Positions 9,248 through 18,187 of a DNA stretch of 64,000 bases are shown here, piece by piece (positions within the stretch are counted from its first letter, which is position 1; each line of letters opens with the position of its first letter). Below the pieces are notes generated by a model. It worked only from the letters and a program-made list of their open reading frames with translations. It was not told the DNA's origin and searched no databases. A program made the translations under genes and the position numbers. Origin of the DNA: an uncultured Collinsella sp. (GTDB taxonomy: Bacteria > Actinomycetota > Coriobacteriia > Coriobacteriales > Coriobacteriaceae); assembly GCA_902470765.1 (NCBI GenBank), contig CABRHW010000003.1, forward strand, positions 62,001 through 126,000. Direction: 5' to 3'.

Positions 9248-10456
9248 CTATTCGACATCCGGCCCCTCCCCCATCAGCCATCGGGCGATGTCGACCACCT
9301 TAATCCCCTCATAATCAACAGCCTCGTGCTTTGTTCGCGCAATGACCATTTTGGGATACGCATCACGTATCGCAAGCAGGGGTGCCACTTCGCGTTCAAA
9401 AGTCTCCTGACGCGAAATGTCATCGCTAACTTGGATATACACTCGCTCATCGCGACGAATTGCCACGAAGTCGATTTCCTTCTTATAAAGCACTCCGACA
9501 TAGATTTCCCAACCGCGTCTTAGGAGCTCTATGGCGACCATATTTTCATATACATGCCCGAAGTCGAGCTTTTTAGTGCCCAGTTTTGCGTATCTGATTG
9601 CATGATCCGATAAATAGTATTTATCACCCGAAGTGAGGTACTTTTTACCGCCTACGTCATAGCGGCGCACTCGATAGAACGCAAAGGCCTGGCATAAATA
9701 TCCGAGGTACTGGGCGAGCGTTGCCACGGAAACGCGTGTTCCGGCAGCATCCAGCGCAGCCACAATCCCGCTAACAGAAGATATGTTACCGATATTGTCC
9801 ATTAGGAAATCGCATGCACGTTCTAGTTGCACCTTGTTACGAACCCCATGCTTTTCTTCCACATCACGCAAAACCAAGACATCTAGCACGTTCGCAATAT
9901 ATCGATAGCGAGCTCGCTCGCTAGGATACAAATATGAGCCAGGCATTCCGCCCTCTCTCAAATATCGGTCAAGCGCTTCGTCCGGGTTATGAATTTCGTG
10001 ATATGTCGAAAACTCAAGCAAGGAAAACGGAAATACTTCAACCTCATATGTCCGCCCGCGAAAAAGCGTCGCCAAATCACTCGAAAGCAAGAAAGCGTTG
10101 GAGCCAGTAACGTAGATATCGTATTTTCCCGATGTATGAAGACTATTGACCGCCTTTTCGAACCCAACGCAGGTTTGCACTTCATCGATCATCACAATGT
10201 TATCGAGACCCTCGCAATAGCCTTCCTCAACGTAGCGATGCAGTGCTCGATAATCCGTTAGTTCCTCGAATTCGAGGAGATTGAAATTGATGTGGATAAT
10301 ATTGGCATCGGGGTCGGCCTCACGAAAGCGATCAGCAAGAGCTTCCAGTAGAACAGATTTGCCGCACCTACGAATGCCGGTAATAACCTTGATGTCCGGC
10401 GTTCCCTTAGCGCCAAGAAGCGCTTCCATATATTGAGGACGTTCGATAATCTTCAT
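9248..10456 (-). CDS. AAA ATPase with DUF4143 and nuclease-like C-terminus
   Basis: A 402-residue protein of the ATP-binding DUF4143 family. The Walker A motif GIRRCGKS is at 27-34, the Walker B region is VMIDEVQT, and a DUF4143 helical middle follows. The end carries EIDFVAIRRDERVYIQV, which resembles the EIDxV...VEIK core of PD-(D/E)XK nucleases, but here the catalytic Lys is not evident. The family is abundant in gut anaerobes and archaea, and its role is not established. Its 5' region holds two imperfect direct repeats (10467-10549). Fragments of the same subfamily lie at 16954-17150 and 29206-29690. Confidence 0.85.
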   Translation of the reverse strand: MKIIERPQYMEALLGAKGTPDIKVITGIRRCGKSVLLEALADRFREADPDANIIHINFNLLEFEELTDYRALHRYVEEGYCEGLDNIVMIDEVQTCVGFEKAVNSLHTSGKYDIYVTGSNAFLLSSDLATLFRGRTYEVEVFPFSLLEFSTYHEIHNPDEALDRYLREGGMPGSYLYPSERARYRYIANVLDVLVLRDVEEKHGVRNKVQLERACDFLMDNIGNISSVSGIVAALDAAGTRVSVATLAQYLGYLCQAFAFYRVRRYDVGGKKYLTSGDKYYLSDHAIRYAKLGTKKLDFGHVYENMVAIELLRRGWEIYVGVLYKKEIDFVAIRRDERVYIQVSDDISRQETFEREVAPLLAIRDAYPKMVIARTKHEAVDYEGIKVVDIARWLMGEGPDVE

Positions 10457-10466
10457 ATCTTCACCG

Positions 10467-10549
10467 TTCTATTAAATAAAAGCTCTCTTGATTCGTTTTC
10501 GTTTAATATATATCTTATTCTACTAAATGAAATCAAATAACTCTTGATT
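10467..10549. repeat. Two imperfect direct repeats upstream of the ATPase gene
   Basis: TTCTATTAAATAAAA (10467-10481) followed by CTCTTGATT (10485-10493), repeated as TTCTACTAAATGAAA (10518-10532) and CTCTTGATT (10541-10549). The first unit starts 11 bases upstream of the ATPase start codon on the minus strand. The AT-rich stretch presumably contains the ATPase promoter, and the repeats could be a regulator binding site. Confidence 0.5.
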
Positions 10550-10708
10550 TTATTCAGCTATTTCTCCCAATAGCGTAACATCAGTCAATATATCACGAAC
10601 GATTGTTCGATGGATTTCGTGTTGGGTGGAATCGCCCAAGGGCTGGGCTATGCTACCTTGACTATCTATATGACTAAAACGCAGCAAAGGAGCATCGAGA
10701 GAGCGAGC

Positions 10709-12706
10709 ATGGCAAAAAACACCGCAAACTATGGTAACGACAGTATCCGCCAGCTCAAGGACGAGGAGCGCGTACGCCTGCGCCCCGCCGTCATCTTTGG
10801 CTCGGACGGACTCGACGGCTGCGCGCATGCCGCCTTCGAGATCCTGTCCAACGCCGTTGACGAGGCGCGCCAGGGCTACGGCAAGCTCATCACCCTTACC
10901 GCCTTTCGCGATGGCTCTATCCAGGTAGAGGACAACGGCCGCGGCTGCCCGCTCGACTGGAACCCCTCCGAGAAGCGCTTCAACTGGGAACTCGTCTTCT
11001 GCGAGCTCTACGCCGGCGGCAAGTATAACAACAACCAGGGCGGCGACTACGACTTCTCGCTCGGCACCAACGGCTTGGGCTCCTGCGCGACTCAGTACGC
11101 TTCCGAGTATATGGACGTCACTGTCTGGCGTGACGGCAACAAGTACTCCTTACACTTTAAGAAGGGCAAGGTCGTCGGCGCCAAAAAGAAGGCACTCGAG
11201 ATTGAGCCCAGCGACGAAGACCGTACCGGCACCACCATCAAGTGGCGCCCCGATCTTGAGGTCTTTACCTCGATTAGTATCCCCCACGATTGGTATCGCG
11301 AAACCATGCGCCGTCAGGCCGTGGTCAACGCCAACGTGACCTTCCGCCTGCGCATCGAGGGCGACGACGGCGAATTTACCGAAGAGGACTTTTGCTACCC
11401 CAAGGGCATCGAAGACTACGTGCTCGAGAAGGTCGGTACCGACTACCTCACCGACCCCTTCTTTATCGAGGCCGACCGTCGCGGTCGCGATCGTGAGGAC
11501 CTGCCCGACTACAACGTCAAGATTACCGCGTGCATGTGCTTCTCGCGCACCTTCATGATGCAGGAGTACTACCACAACTCGTCATGGCTCGAGAACGGCG
11601 GTTCGCCCGAGAAGGCGGCCCGTAGCGCTCTGACCAGCGCCATCGATGCTTACATTAAGCAACAGGGTAAATACAACAAAAACGAGAGCGGCATTAAGTG
11701 GCAGGACGTCCAGGACTGTCTGGTGCTGGTGACCAACTGCTTCTCAACCCAGACGTCCTACGAGAACCAGACTAAGAAGGCCATCAACAACCGCTTTATC
11801 CAGCAGGCTATGACGGCCTTCTTTAAAGAGCGCCTCTCGACCTACTTGATCGAGAACAAGGACGCCGCCAACAAGATCATGGAGCAGGTACTCATCAACA
11901 AGCGCTCGCGCGAGAATGCCGAGAAGACGCGCCAGAGCATCAAAACCAACCTGCAGCAGAAGACCGACATGGCCAACCGCGTGCAGAAGTTCATCGACTG
12001 CCGCTCCAAAGATAAGAACCGTCGCGAGATCTACATCGTAGAGGGCGACTCGGCAGCAGGCGCCATCCGTACGTCGCGCGATGCCGAGTTCCAGGGCGTT
12101 ATGCCCGTCCGCGGCAAGATCCTCAACTGCCTGAAGGAGGATTATCCGCGTATCTTTAAGTCCGACATCATCATGGACCTCATGCGCGTGCTGGGCTGCG
12201 GCGTGGAGATCAAAGACAAGCGCATCAAGAACCTTGGCGCCTTTGACCTGGACAACCTCAACTGGAACAAGGTCATTATCTGTACGGACGCCGACGTCGA
12301 CGGTTACCACATCCGCACGCTTGTGCTCACCATGCTCTATCGCCTGGTGCCCACGCTCATCGAAGAGGGTTACGTGTATATCGCCGAGTCGCCGCTCTAC
12401 GAGATCAATTGCAAAGAAAAGACCTACTTTGCCTACACCGAGCTCGAAAAGAACGGCATCCTTAAGGAGATTGGCGACCAAAAGTGCTCCATCAACCGCT
12501 CCAAGGGTCTTGGTGAGAACGATCCGGACATGATGTGGCTCACCACCATGAACCCCGAGACGCGTCGCCTGATCAAGGTGGAGCCCGAGGACGTCACCAG
12601 GATGGAGACCATGTTCAACCTGTTGCTGGGCAACGACGAGGCAGGCCGCAAGCGCCATATCTCCGAGCACGGCAAGGAATACCTGGACCAGCTGGACCTG
12701 CAATAG
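10709..12706 (+). CDS. parE: Type IIA topoisomerase subunit B (ParE/GyrB-like)
   Basis: About 665 residues from the ATG at 10709 (MAKNTANYGNDSIRQL). The GHKL ATPase domain shows ILSNAVDEA (Asn48), VEDNGRGCP and GTNGLGSCATQYASE. The transducer has the QTK loop in ENQTKKAINN. The TOPRIM domain has EGDSAAG (near 445; the usual form is EGDSAGG), PVRGKILN and the metal-binding DADVDG. Together with the next gene it forms a heterotetramer that passes one DNA duplex through another. Sequence alone suggests topoisomerase IV, because gyrase genes are not here, but a second gyrase-like pair cannot be excluded. Confidence 0.88.
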   Translation: MAKNTANYGNDSIRQLKDEERVRLRPAVIFGSDGLDGCAHAAFEILSNAVDEARQGYGKLITLTAFRDGSIQVEDNGRGCPLDWNPSEKRFNWELVFCELYAGGKYNNNQGGDYDFSLGTNGLGSCATQYASEYMDVTVWRDGNKYSLHFKKGKVVGAKKKALEIEPSDEDRTGTTIKWRPDLEVFTSISIPHDWYRETMRRQAVVNANVTFRLRIEGDDGEFTEEDFCYPKGIEDYVLEKVGTDYLTDPFFIEADRRGRDREDLPDYNVKITACMCFSRTFMMQEYYHNSSWLENGGSPEKAARSALTSAIDAYIKQQGKYNKNESGIKWQDVQDCLVLVTNCFSTQTSYENQTKKAINNRFIQQAMTAFFKERLSTYLIENKDAANKIMEQVLINKRSRENAEKTRQSIKTNLQQKTDMANRVQKFIDCRSKDKNRREIYIVEGDSAAGAIRTSRDAEFQGVMPVRGKILNCLKEDYPRIFKSDIIMDLMRVLGCGVEIKDKRIKNLGAFDLDNLNWNKVIICTDADVDGYHIRTLVLTMLYRLVPTLIEEGYVYIAESPLYEINCKEKTYFAYTELEKNGILKEIGDQKCSINRSKGLGENDPDMMWLTTMNPETRRLIKVEPEDVTRMETMFNLLLGNDEAGRKRHISEHGKEYLDQLDLQ

Positions 12707-12751
12707 CAGCAAATCGATAACGACGGCCCATAAGAAGTTCAAGAGGAAATC

Positions 12752-14992
12752 GTGGCAAAGAAGAAGACGAAGAACCAGCCAAAGAAAAAGCAGGTTAACG
12801 CCGAGAACGTCATCGGCCTGCACTCCGAGGTCACCGATCAGCCGATCACCCAGACGCTCGAGGTCAACTACATGCCCTACGCTATGAGCGTCAACGTTTC
12901 GCGTGCGTTCCCCGAGATCGACGGCTTTAAGCCCTCGCACCGCAAGCTGCTCTACACCATGTACAAGATGGGTCTGCTCAAGGGCGAGCGCCAGAAGAGC
13001 GCCAACATCGTGGGCCAGACCATGAAGCTCAACCCGCATGGCGACGCCGCAATCTATGAAACGATGGTGCGCCTGGCCACCGGCAACGAGGCGCTGCTCG
13101 CGCCGTTCGTTGAGTCGAAAGGCAACTTTGGCAAATACTATTCGGGCGACCTGAGCTACGCCGCCTCGCGCTATACCGAGGCCAAGCTCTCCCCCATCAG
13201 CGCCGAGATCTTCAAGGACATCGACAAGGACCCGGTCGACTTCGTCGACAGCTACGACGGCGCCATGAAGGAACCGCGCCTGCTGCCCACCACGTTCCCC
13301 AACATCCTCGTCTCGGCCAACAAGGGCATCGGCGTCGCCATGGCGTCCGATATCTGCGGCTTCAACCTCAACGAGGTCTGCACCGCCACCATGCACTACC
13401 TGCAGGATCCCGACTGCGACCTGCTTGAGTACATGCCCATGCCCGACTTCTCGACCGGCGGCGAAATTATCTACCGCCGCGAGGAGATGGAAAAGATTAT
13501 CGAGACCGGCCTTGGCAGCTTCCAGATCCGCTCCCGTTGGCGTTGGATTCCCGAAGAACGCATCATCGAGGTCTACGAGATCCCCTACACCACCAAGACC
13601 GATGTCATCATCGAGCGCATCGTCAAGCTCTCCAAAGAGGGCAAGGTCAAGGAGATCGCCGACATCCGCGACGAGACCGACCTCTCGGGTCTGCGCATCG
13701 CTATCGACCTTAAGCGCGGCGTCGACCCCGACAAGCTCATGGCCAAGCTTTATCGCTCGACCACGCTGCAGGATTCGTTCTCGTGCAACTTCAATGTGCT
13801 CGTCGACGGCTATCCCCGTGTTATGGGCGTGCGCCAGATCCTGCACGAGTGGGTCAAGTGGCGTATTGAGTCCACGCGCCGCCGCATTAACTTTGACCTG
13901 GGCAAAAAGTCCGAGCGCCTGCACCTGCTGCACGGCCTTGAGGCAATTCTGCTCGATATCGACAAGGCCATCGCCATCATCCGCGGAACCAAACTCGAGG
14001 CCGAGGTCGTGCCCAACCTTATGAAGGGCTTCGACATCGACGAGACCCAGGCCGAGTTTGTTGCCGAGCTCAAGCTCCGTAACATCAACGAGGAGTATAT
14101 TCTCAACCGCACCAAGGACATCGCCAAGCTCGAGGGCGAGATTGCCGAGCTTGAGGAGATCCTCTCCAGCGAGGAGAACATCAAGAAGGTCATCAGCGAC
14201 GAGCTGGCCGCGGTCAACAAGAAGTACGTAATGCCGCGCCGCACGGGCAGAATCGAGCCCCATGAGGTTATCGAGGTGAGTCTGGAGCCCGAGGTCGAGG
14301 AGTACCCGGTGACCATCATGCTCTCGCGCGATGGCTACCTTAAGAAGATGACGGACCGCGTGCTCAAAAAGGCCGCCACGCTCAAGTACAAGGACGGCGA
14401 TAAGCCCTTTATTGAGTTCCCGTCGTCCAACACGCACGAGCTTTTGGTGTTTACCAATAAGAGCCAGGTATACAAGTGCAAGGTCGCCGCGTTCGAGGAT
14501 ACCAAATCGGCCCAGCTGGGCTCGTACCTGCCGACCGACCTCGAGATGGAACCCGACGAGAGCGTGATCTGGGTCATTGACCCCGAGGACTACAAGGCCG
14601 ACGCGCTGTTTGTCTTTGAGAATGGCCGCGTGGTGCGCGTCGCACTTGCCGGATACGTCACCAAGACCAACCGCAAGCGCCTCAAGAACGCCATCTACGG
14701 CGGCAGCAAACTGCTGTATGCGCAAGTGCTCAAGGAAGATCGCGACATCGCGCTAGTCTCGAGCGACTATCGTCTGATGAACTTCAACACGTCGCTGCTC
14801 AAGACCAAGACGACCACCAACACGCAGGGCGTCCAGGCCTTTACAGCCAAGAAGGGTCGCTCGGTCACCACCGTCGGCACGACCGAGGAGATCCTTGGCG
14901 CCGGCGTCTCGGCCGAGAAGTTCACCGCGCAGAGCCTCCCCTCTGCCGGCGCCCTCATGAAAGAAAACGACATGCCGAGCCTGTTTGACTAA
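12752..14992 (+). CDS. parC: Type IIA topoisomerase subunit A (ParC/GyrA-like)
   Basis: A 746-residue protein starting at a GTG with AAGAGGAAAT upstream. The N-terminus is very lysine-rich (MAKKKTKNQPKKKQ). The winged-helix/tower region has MPYAMSVNVSRAFPEIDGFK and PSHRKLLYTMYKMG, and the DNA-cleaving tyrosine lies in AASRYTEAKL (Tyr141). The C-terminal part has degenerate beta-pinwheel blades (MLSRDGYLKKM, then TNKSQVYKCK). No clear GyrA-box (QRRGGKG) is present, which supports topoisomerase IV over gyrase. It lies 45 bases after the subunit B gene in one operon, with a long terminator hairpin after it. Confidence 0.9.
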   Translation: MAKKKTKNQPKKKQVNAENVIGLHSEVTDQPITQTLEVNYMPYAMSVNVSRAFPEIDGFKPSHRKLLYTMYKMGLLKGERQKSANIVGQTMKLNPHGDAAIYETMVRLATGNEALLAPFVESKGNFGKYYSGDLSYAASRYTEAKLSPISAEIFKDIDKDPVDFVDSYDGAMKEPRLLPTTFPNILVSANKGIGVAMASDICGFNLNEVCTATMHYLQDPDCDLLEYMPMPDFSTGGEIIYRREEMEKIIETGLGSFQIRSRWRWIPEERIIEVYEIPYTTKTDVIIERIVKLSKEGKVKEIADIRDETDLSGLRIAIDLKRGVDPDKLMAKLYRSTTLQDSFSCNFNVLVDGYPRVMGVRQILHEWVKWRIESTRRRINFDLGKKSERLHLLHGLEAILLDIDKAIAIIRGTKLEAEVVPNLMKGFDIDETQAEFVAELKLRNINEEYILNRTKDIAKLEGEIAELEEILSSEENIKKVISDELAAVNKKYVMPRRTGRIEPHEVIEVSLEPEVEEYPVTIMLSRDGYLKKMTDRVLKKAATLKYKDGDKPFIEFPSSNTHELLVFTNKSQVYKCKVAAFEDTKSAQLGSYLPTDLEMEPDESVIWVIDPEDYKADALFVFENGRVVRVALAGYVTKTNRKRLKNAIYGGSKLLYAQVLKEDRDIALVSSDYRLMNFNTSLLKTKTTTNTQGVQAFTAKKGRSVTTVGTTEEILGAGVSAEKFTAQSLPSAGALMKENDMPSLFD

Positions 14993-15024
14993 AGCAACGG
15001 CGACCGAACCGTCATGAGCTCGCA

Positions 15025-15074
15025 AAACGACGAGGCCCGGAACGCAGTAGCACTGCGTCCGGGCCTCGTCGTTT
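15025..15074. terminator. Strong bidirectional terminator
   Basis: A 23-bp stem. The outer arms at 15025-15041 and 15058-15074 (AAACGACGAGGCCCGGA and its complement) continue into ACGCAG/CTGCGT with a 5-base loop. It lies between the convergent parC and flavin reductase genes and ends in A/T runs on both sides. Confidence 0.9.
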
Positions 15075-15131
15075 CTCATCGCGGGCATTTTTCCGCGTTT
15101 AAAGTTAGCAGCAACCGGCCCTCGCCTGCCC

Positions 15132-15662
15132 TTAGGCAAGCCTACGAGCAAGCTCGCGCACCTCTTCCAGCTTGGGTGACGAGGCCATGCTGTCGCGCTC
15201 GGTCATGCCGCTGATAGTGACGATGCCCTGGTCGTCCCACTTGCAGTAAGCGCAAGTGGCCTTGTACATAGCAATCGCCGCGTCATAGACCCCATCGCTA
15301 TGGCTGTCGAGGAGCAGAGCCGTCTTGGCAAACGGAAATCCCGTAGCACCGAAGGCATACAGGCGATCGATGGCGATCTTCTCCTGCGCGGTGATGTCAA
15401 ACCAGTAGATGGGCGAGGCGAAAACGACCATGTCGGCCTCTTTGAGCGACTCGATCACACCGGCCATCCCGTCCTTCTGCACGCATTCACCCTTATGGGC
15501 AAAGCAGTACTGGCACCCCAGGCAGCCGCCGATCTTCTTGCTGGCAACACGAATGACTTCCACCGTATGACCGCTCTCACGCGCAGTCTCTGCAAATGCG
15601 TCGACCATGGTGTCGGTATTGGCACCTTTGCGAGGGCTGCCGCTCAGTACAACGATATTCAT
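15132..15662 (-). CDS. NADPH-dependent FMN reductase-like flavoprotein
   Basis: A 176-residue flavodoxin-fold protein. The N-terminal FMN phosphate loop is MNIVVLSGSPRKGANTDTMV, the GGCLGCQYCFAHKGECVQKD segment has a CxxC pair, and ASPIYWFDITAQEKIAIDR is typical of the multimeric FMN reductase (IsfH/iron-sulfur flavoprotein-like) family. It probably carries FMN and reduces quinones, azo compounds or a redox partner. The ATG is preceded by GGAGGGAG. A related but frameshifted copy lies at 15875-16410. The physiological substrate is unknown. Confidence 0.85.
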   Translation of the reverse strand: MNIVVLSGSPRKGANTDTMVDAFAETARESGHTVEVIRVASKKIGGCLGCQYCFAHKGECVQKDGMAGVIESLKEADMVVFASPIYWFDITAQEKIAIDRLYAFGATGFPFAKTALLLDSHSDGVYDAAIAMYKATCAYCKWDDQGIVTISGMTERDSMASSPKLEEVRELARRLA

Positions 15663-15874
15663 AGCCTTCTCCCTCCTTCGTACCGCAGGCGCGCGGCACG
15701 CAGCTTGTTTTAACCAAAACAGATGGAGCTATTCAATCGCTTGCGAATCAAATATTTTGTTCAAGCGTTCCAGGCACAATCTCATTGGCCGATTGCTCCT
15801 CCGCCGGCTTGATTCAAATTTACGTGATCACATCCGAAAAAACCAATCCGCATTTGCGCGGCCAAGCAGCCCGC

Positions 15875-16410
15875 CTAGATTTCCATGCCCATTCGTCGCG
15901 CCTGCTCCAGTGCAGGGTGCCCGGCGATTTCGCCCACGCCGCTCACGCCGCCGGCGAAAACCGTTCCGGCGAGCGCGCGACGGGGGAAACAGTCAACCCA
16001 GCCTCGTACGGCTTTCTCCGTTCCCTCGAAGGTCGAGCGCCCGCCCTCCGCCGCCGCTGCCAATAGATACACCTCGGTAAATGCATAATCGGAGCCAAAG
16101 AGCGGGTTGGCGCGGTCCAGCATGGTCTTGAGCTGCCCGCAGACGCTGTAGTAGACGGGCGTTGCGACACCAGAACATCGGCGTCGTGCATCTTGGCGGC
16201 AATTTCCACGGCATCGTCTTGGATGACGCAGCGCCCCAGCTTTAGGCAGGCAAGGCAGCCCCTGCCGAAGCCCAGCTGCTTTTCGCGCAGGAGCACGGTC
16301 TCCACGCTGTGGCCCGCCTCCCGCGCGCCGTTGGCGAAGGCGTCCGCCAGCGTCTCGGAATTGCCATTCTTTCGCGGACTCGAAGAAACCACCAAAACCT
16401 TTTTGCCCAT
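15875..16410 (-). pseudogene. Frameshifted flavodoxin/FMN reductase-like gene
   Basis: The reading frame starts MGKKVLVVSSSPRKNGNSET (an FMN-binding loop) and runs through GCLACLKLGRCVIQDDA to DADVLV. It then continues in another frame as VATPVYYSVCGQLKTMLDRA to the end (ARRMGMEI). One base is missing around 16164-16172, where the conserved segment VVATPVYYS would otherwise read through. Apart from this shift the gene is full length, so it is a recent pseudogene or a sequencing error. It is divergent from a MerR regulator that was probably its controller. Confidence 0.8.
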
Positions 16411-16461
16411 GACGGAGCACCCCTTGCACTCCCTATTTGCATTGACGAAAATGACGGTATT

Positions 16462-16481
16462 ACCTAAACCTGACTTTAGGT
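16462..16481. promoter_or_regulatory. MerR-type operator in divergent promoter
   Basis: A perfect dyad, ACCTAAA (16462-16468) and TTTAGGT (16475-16481) with 6 bases between. On the minus strand it sits between TTGACC (a -35-like box) and TAATAC (a -10-like box), the way MerR-family activators place their operator inside the spacer. It would control the flavodoxin-like gene, and the MerR gene starts 35 bases to the right. Confidence 0.65.
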
Positions 16482-16515
16482 CAAGCTTCAACTTGAAAAT
16501 GAATGGAGGATGCGC

Positions 16516-16953
16516 GTGTACACAATCGGACAGGTGGCGGAGATGTTCGGTTTGCCCACCTCAACACTGCGGTATTACGACAAACAGGGGCTGTTCCCGG
16601 AATTGAAGCGGACGTCCGGTATTCGCCAATTCGGCGATACGGAACTCGAGGCGCTTCGGGTCATCGAATGCCTGAAGAAGGCGGGGATGGAGATCAAGGA
16701 CATCCGGCTGTTCATGGAATGGTGCGCGGAGGGCCCATCGACTTATCCCAAACGCAAGGCCATGTTCGAGGAGCGGAAGGCCCACATGGAGTCGGAGATC
16801 GCGAACATGAACCGCGCACTGGATATGCTGAAGTTCAAATGCTGGTACTACGAGCAGCTGAATCAGGGCAACGACGAGGCTGAGCTGAAGCCGCTCATTC
16901 CCGACGGCTTGCCAGAAGAAATCAAAGAGGCCTACGAAAACGCACACGCTTGA
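16516..16953 (+). CDS. MerR-family transcriptional regulator
   Basis: About 145 residues. The N-terminal winged helix reads VYTIGQVAEMFGLPTSTLRY YDKQGLFPE, followed by a coiled-coil dimerisation helix (RKAMFEERKAHMESEIANMN) and a short C-terminus with one Cys (FKCWYYEQL). The GTG at 16516 is preferred because GGAGG ends 6 bases before it. An ATG at 16510 would directly touch the Shine-Dalgarno. The gene is intact although its divergent target is frameshifted. The class resembles MerR regulators of flavodoxin and reductase genes; the inducer is unknown. Confidence 0.88.
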   Translation: MYTIGQVAEMFGLPTSTLRYYDKQGLFPELKRTSGIRQFGDTELEALRVIECLKKAGMEIKDIRLFMEWCAEGPSTYPKRKAMFEERKAHMESEIANMNRALDMLKFKCWYYEQLNQGNDEAELKPLIPDGLPEEIKEAYENAHA

Positions 16954-17150
16954 TAATGCCGCTCGAGGTCCAGCAGGTCGATGTAGACGTTGTTGGAGGA
17001 CGAGTCCTTCCGCGCAACGGAGGCGGAGAACGCCTTCATGAGCTCGGACTTGCCGGAGCGGCGCATCCCCGTGATCACCTTGATGTCCCGGGTGCCCTCA
17101 ATCGCCCAAAGCCGCTACAGGTACGTGTTGCGGTCTACCCAGGCCATCAT
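16954..17150 (-). pseudogene. N-terminal fragment of AAA/DUF4143 ATPase
   Basis: The minus strand reads MMAWVDRNTYL, then a TAG stop, then RLWAIEGTRDIKVITGMRR and SGKSELMKAFSAS, ending at IDLLDLERHY directly against the MerR stop. The Walker A block matches the subfamily of the 9248-10456 gene (DIKVITGIRRCGKS). It has an in-frame stop and lacks about 330 residues. AAGGAG precedes the ATG pair at 17147-17150. Confidence 0.75.
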
Positions 17151-17159
17151 CCGCTCCTT

Positions 17160-17200
17160 CCGGTTTCGAAACTCGAATTCTTTTAAAGTTTCGAAACCGG
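17160..17200. repeat. Inverted repeat before ATPase fragment
   Basis: CCGGTTTCGAAACT (17160-17173) and its exact complement (17187-17200) with a 13-base AT-rich centre. Each arm contains the self-complementary TTTCGAAA. It lies just upstream of the ribosome site of the ATPase fragment, where an operator or leader hairpin would be expected. Confidence 0.6.
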
Positions 17201-17286
17201 GAAGGCAATATCTCGGTGACCAGCACGACTTTGCCCTGCTTGAGCAGTTTGTCGATGGTCTGCTCGATTTCCCTGGCTATATACAC
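17201..17286 (-). pseudogene. N-terminal fragment of second ATPase subfamily
   Basis: From a GTG at 17286 the minus strand encodes VYIAREIEQTIDKLLKQGKV and then VLVT, closely matching the first 24 residues of the intact ATPase at 29688-30902 (MYIAREIEGTIDRMLKQGKV). Homology stops just before the Walker A loop, where the other ATPase fragment and its upstream repeat take over. This is a chimeric scar made by recombination between two related genes. Confidence 0.75.
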
Positions 17287-17317
17287 AACGCCTCCCGTCT
17301 TTCCGATGGGAGGCGTT
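17287..17317 (-). promoter_or_regulatory. Start-site hairpin of the ATPase remnant
   Basis: AACGCCTCCC (17287-17296) pairs with GGGAGGCGTT (17308-17317). On the minus-strand transcript the 3' arm contains the GGAGG ribosome site next to the GTG start, so the hairpin would hide the site. The same hairpin with a compensatory base-pair change is present at 30901-30934. Confidence 0.6.
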
Positions 17318-17341
17318 ATTTCACTTGCTTTTATTGTGGTC

Positions 17342-17385
17342 AAATTTAGGAATGCAATTCCTAAATTTCTCTATTCCTACTCAAT
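17342..17385. repeat. Palindrome plus degenerate attachment-like sequence
   Basis: AAATTTAGGAA (17342-17352) and TTCCTAAATTT (17358-17368) form a perfect dyad. Two bases on, CTATTCCTACTCAAT (17371-17385) matches the guaA-end attachment core at 13 of 15 positions. The same palindrome-plus-core arrangement occurs at 30957-31000. The 3' end of the MerR gene at 17377-18168 lies inside this sequence. Confidence 0.6.
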
Positions 17386-18168
17386 AGGCAAATACGCACG
17401 CACGTACCTATGGTAACCGGCCGAATCGAACGTTCGCGCCAGCAGCAAGCCATGAAGGGGCCCTGCTATCGTGTAGCCATCATCTACAGCGCATTTCACG
17501 AAGCCGGAAAAGAGGTCGGCCCCAAACCCGCCGCGGTCACCGGCGTCGAGCACCGTCGAGAGCGTCCGCGACGGCGCAAGCTCCACAACGCCCTCGCGCC
17601 CGCATTCCTCACCCAGTTCCCTATACGCCTCGAGCCGCATGGCCGACCCCCAAAAATACCGCCGTTCGCCGGCCACGGGAAACCAGAAGTAGGGCTTCAT
17701 AAGCGCGGCGTTTCGGTTTGCGAAGGCGACGGCGTCGGTGCATATATCCGCAGGCAAACGATGCTCCTCGCGCTCTACGACGTAGATGCAGCCCGCAAAG
17801 TCGCGCTCCTCCACAACGCCCAGGTCGCTCTCGCTGGAACGCAGTTCCTCCATAAAGCGGCTGTGCTCGCTCAGGGCGAGCTCACGCCGACGCAGGTCGT
17901 GGCGCATCTCTTCCTCGCGTCGGGCAAGCTGGCTCTCGATATCCCCCGGCGTGCGCGCCGTGAGCAGCTCCTGCACCTCCGCTAGCGAGAAACCCATGGC
18001 CTGATAGTACTTGCAGTCCCACAGCAGGTTCATCTGCCAGTCGTCGTAGTAGCGGTACCCATTGCCTGGATCGATCTCGGGCTGGATGATCCCGCGTTTC
18101 TCATACAGGCGCAGCGCGTCGCGGGTGAAGCCCAGCTTTTGGCGAATGTCTTTTTGCGTGTACCGCAT
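17377..18168 (-). CDS. MerR-family regulator with large C-terminal sensing domain
   Basis: A 263-residue protein. The winged helix is MRYTQKDIRQKLGFTRDALR then LYEKRGIIQPEIDPGNGYRY, followed by a coiled coil rich in Arg/Glu (about 80-115) and a 140-residue C-terminal domain that could bind ligand like GyrI-type MerR regulators. GGGGGAGATAATCC precedes the ATG. It is divergent from the OYE reductase at 18277, about 108 bases away, and probably controls it. The last codons lie inside a sequence resembling the guaA attachment core, so the 3' end may be a recombination product. Confidence 0.85.
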   Translation of the reverse strand: MRYTQKDIRQKLGFTRDALRLYEKRGIIQPEIDPGNGYRYYDDWQMNLLWDCKYYQAMGFSLAEVQELLTARTPGDIESQLARREEEMRHDLRRRELALSEHSRFMEELRSSESDLGVVEERDFAGCIYVVEREEHRLPADICTDAVAFANRNAALMKPYFWFPVAGERRYFWGSAMRLEAYRELGEECGREGVVELAPSRTLSTVLDAGDRGGFGADLFSGFVKCAVDDGYTIAGPLHGLLLARTFDSAGYHRYVRAYLPIE

Positions 18169-18187
18169 GGATTATCTCCCCCAAACC

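Noticed and set aside
11744..14725. A 993-codon open frame antisense to the topoisomerase genes
   Set aside because: High-GC codon bias of parE/parC leaves the antisense frame open. The translation is low-complexity Leu/Val/Asp/His, with no ribosome site and no recognisable domain.
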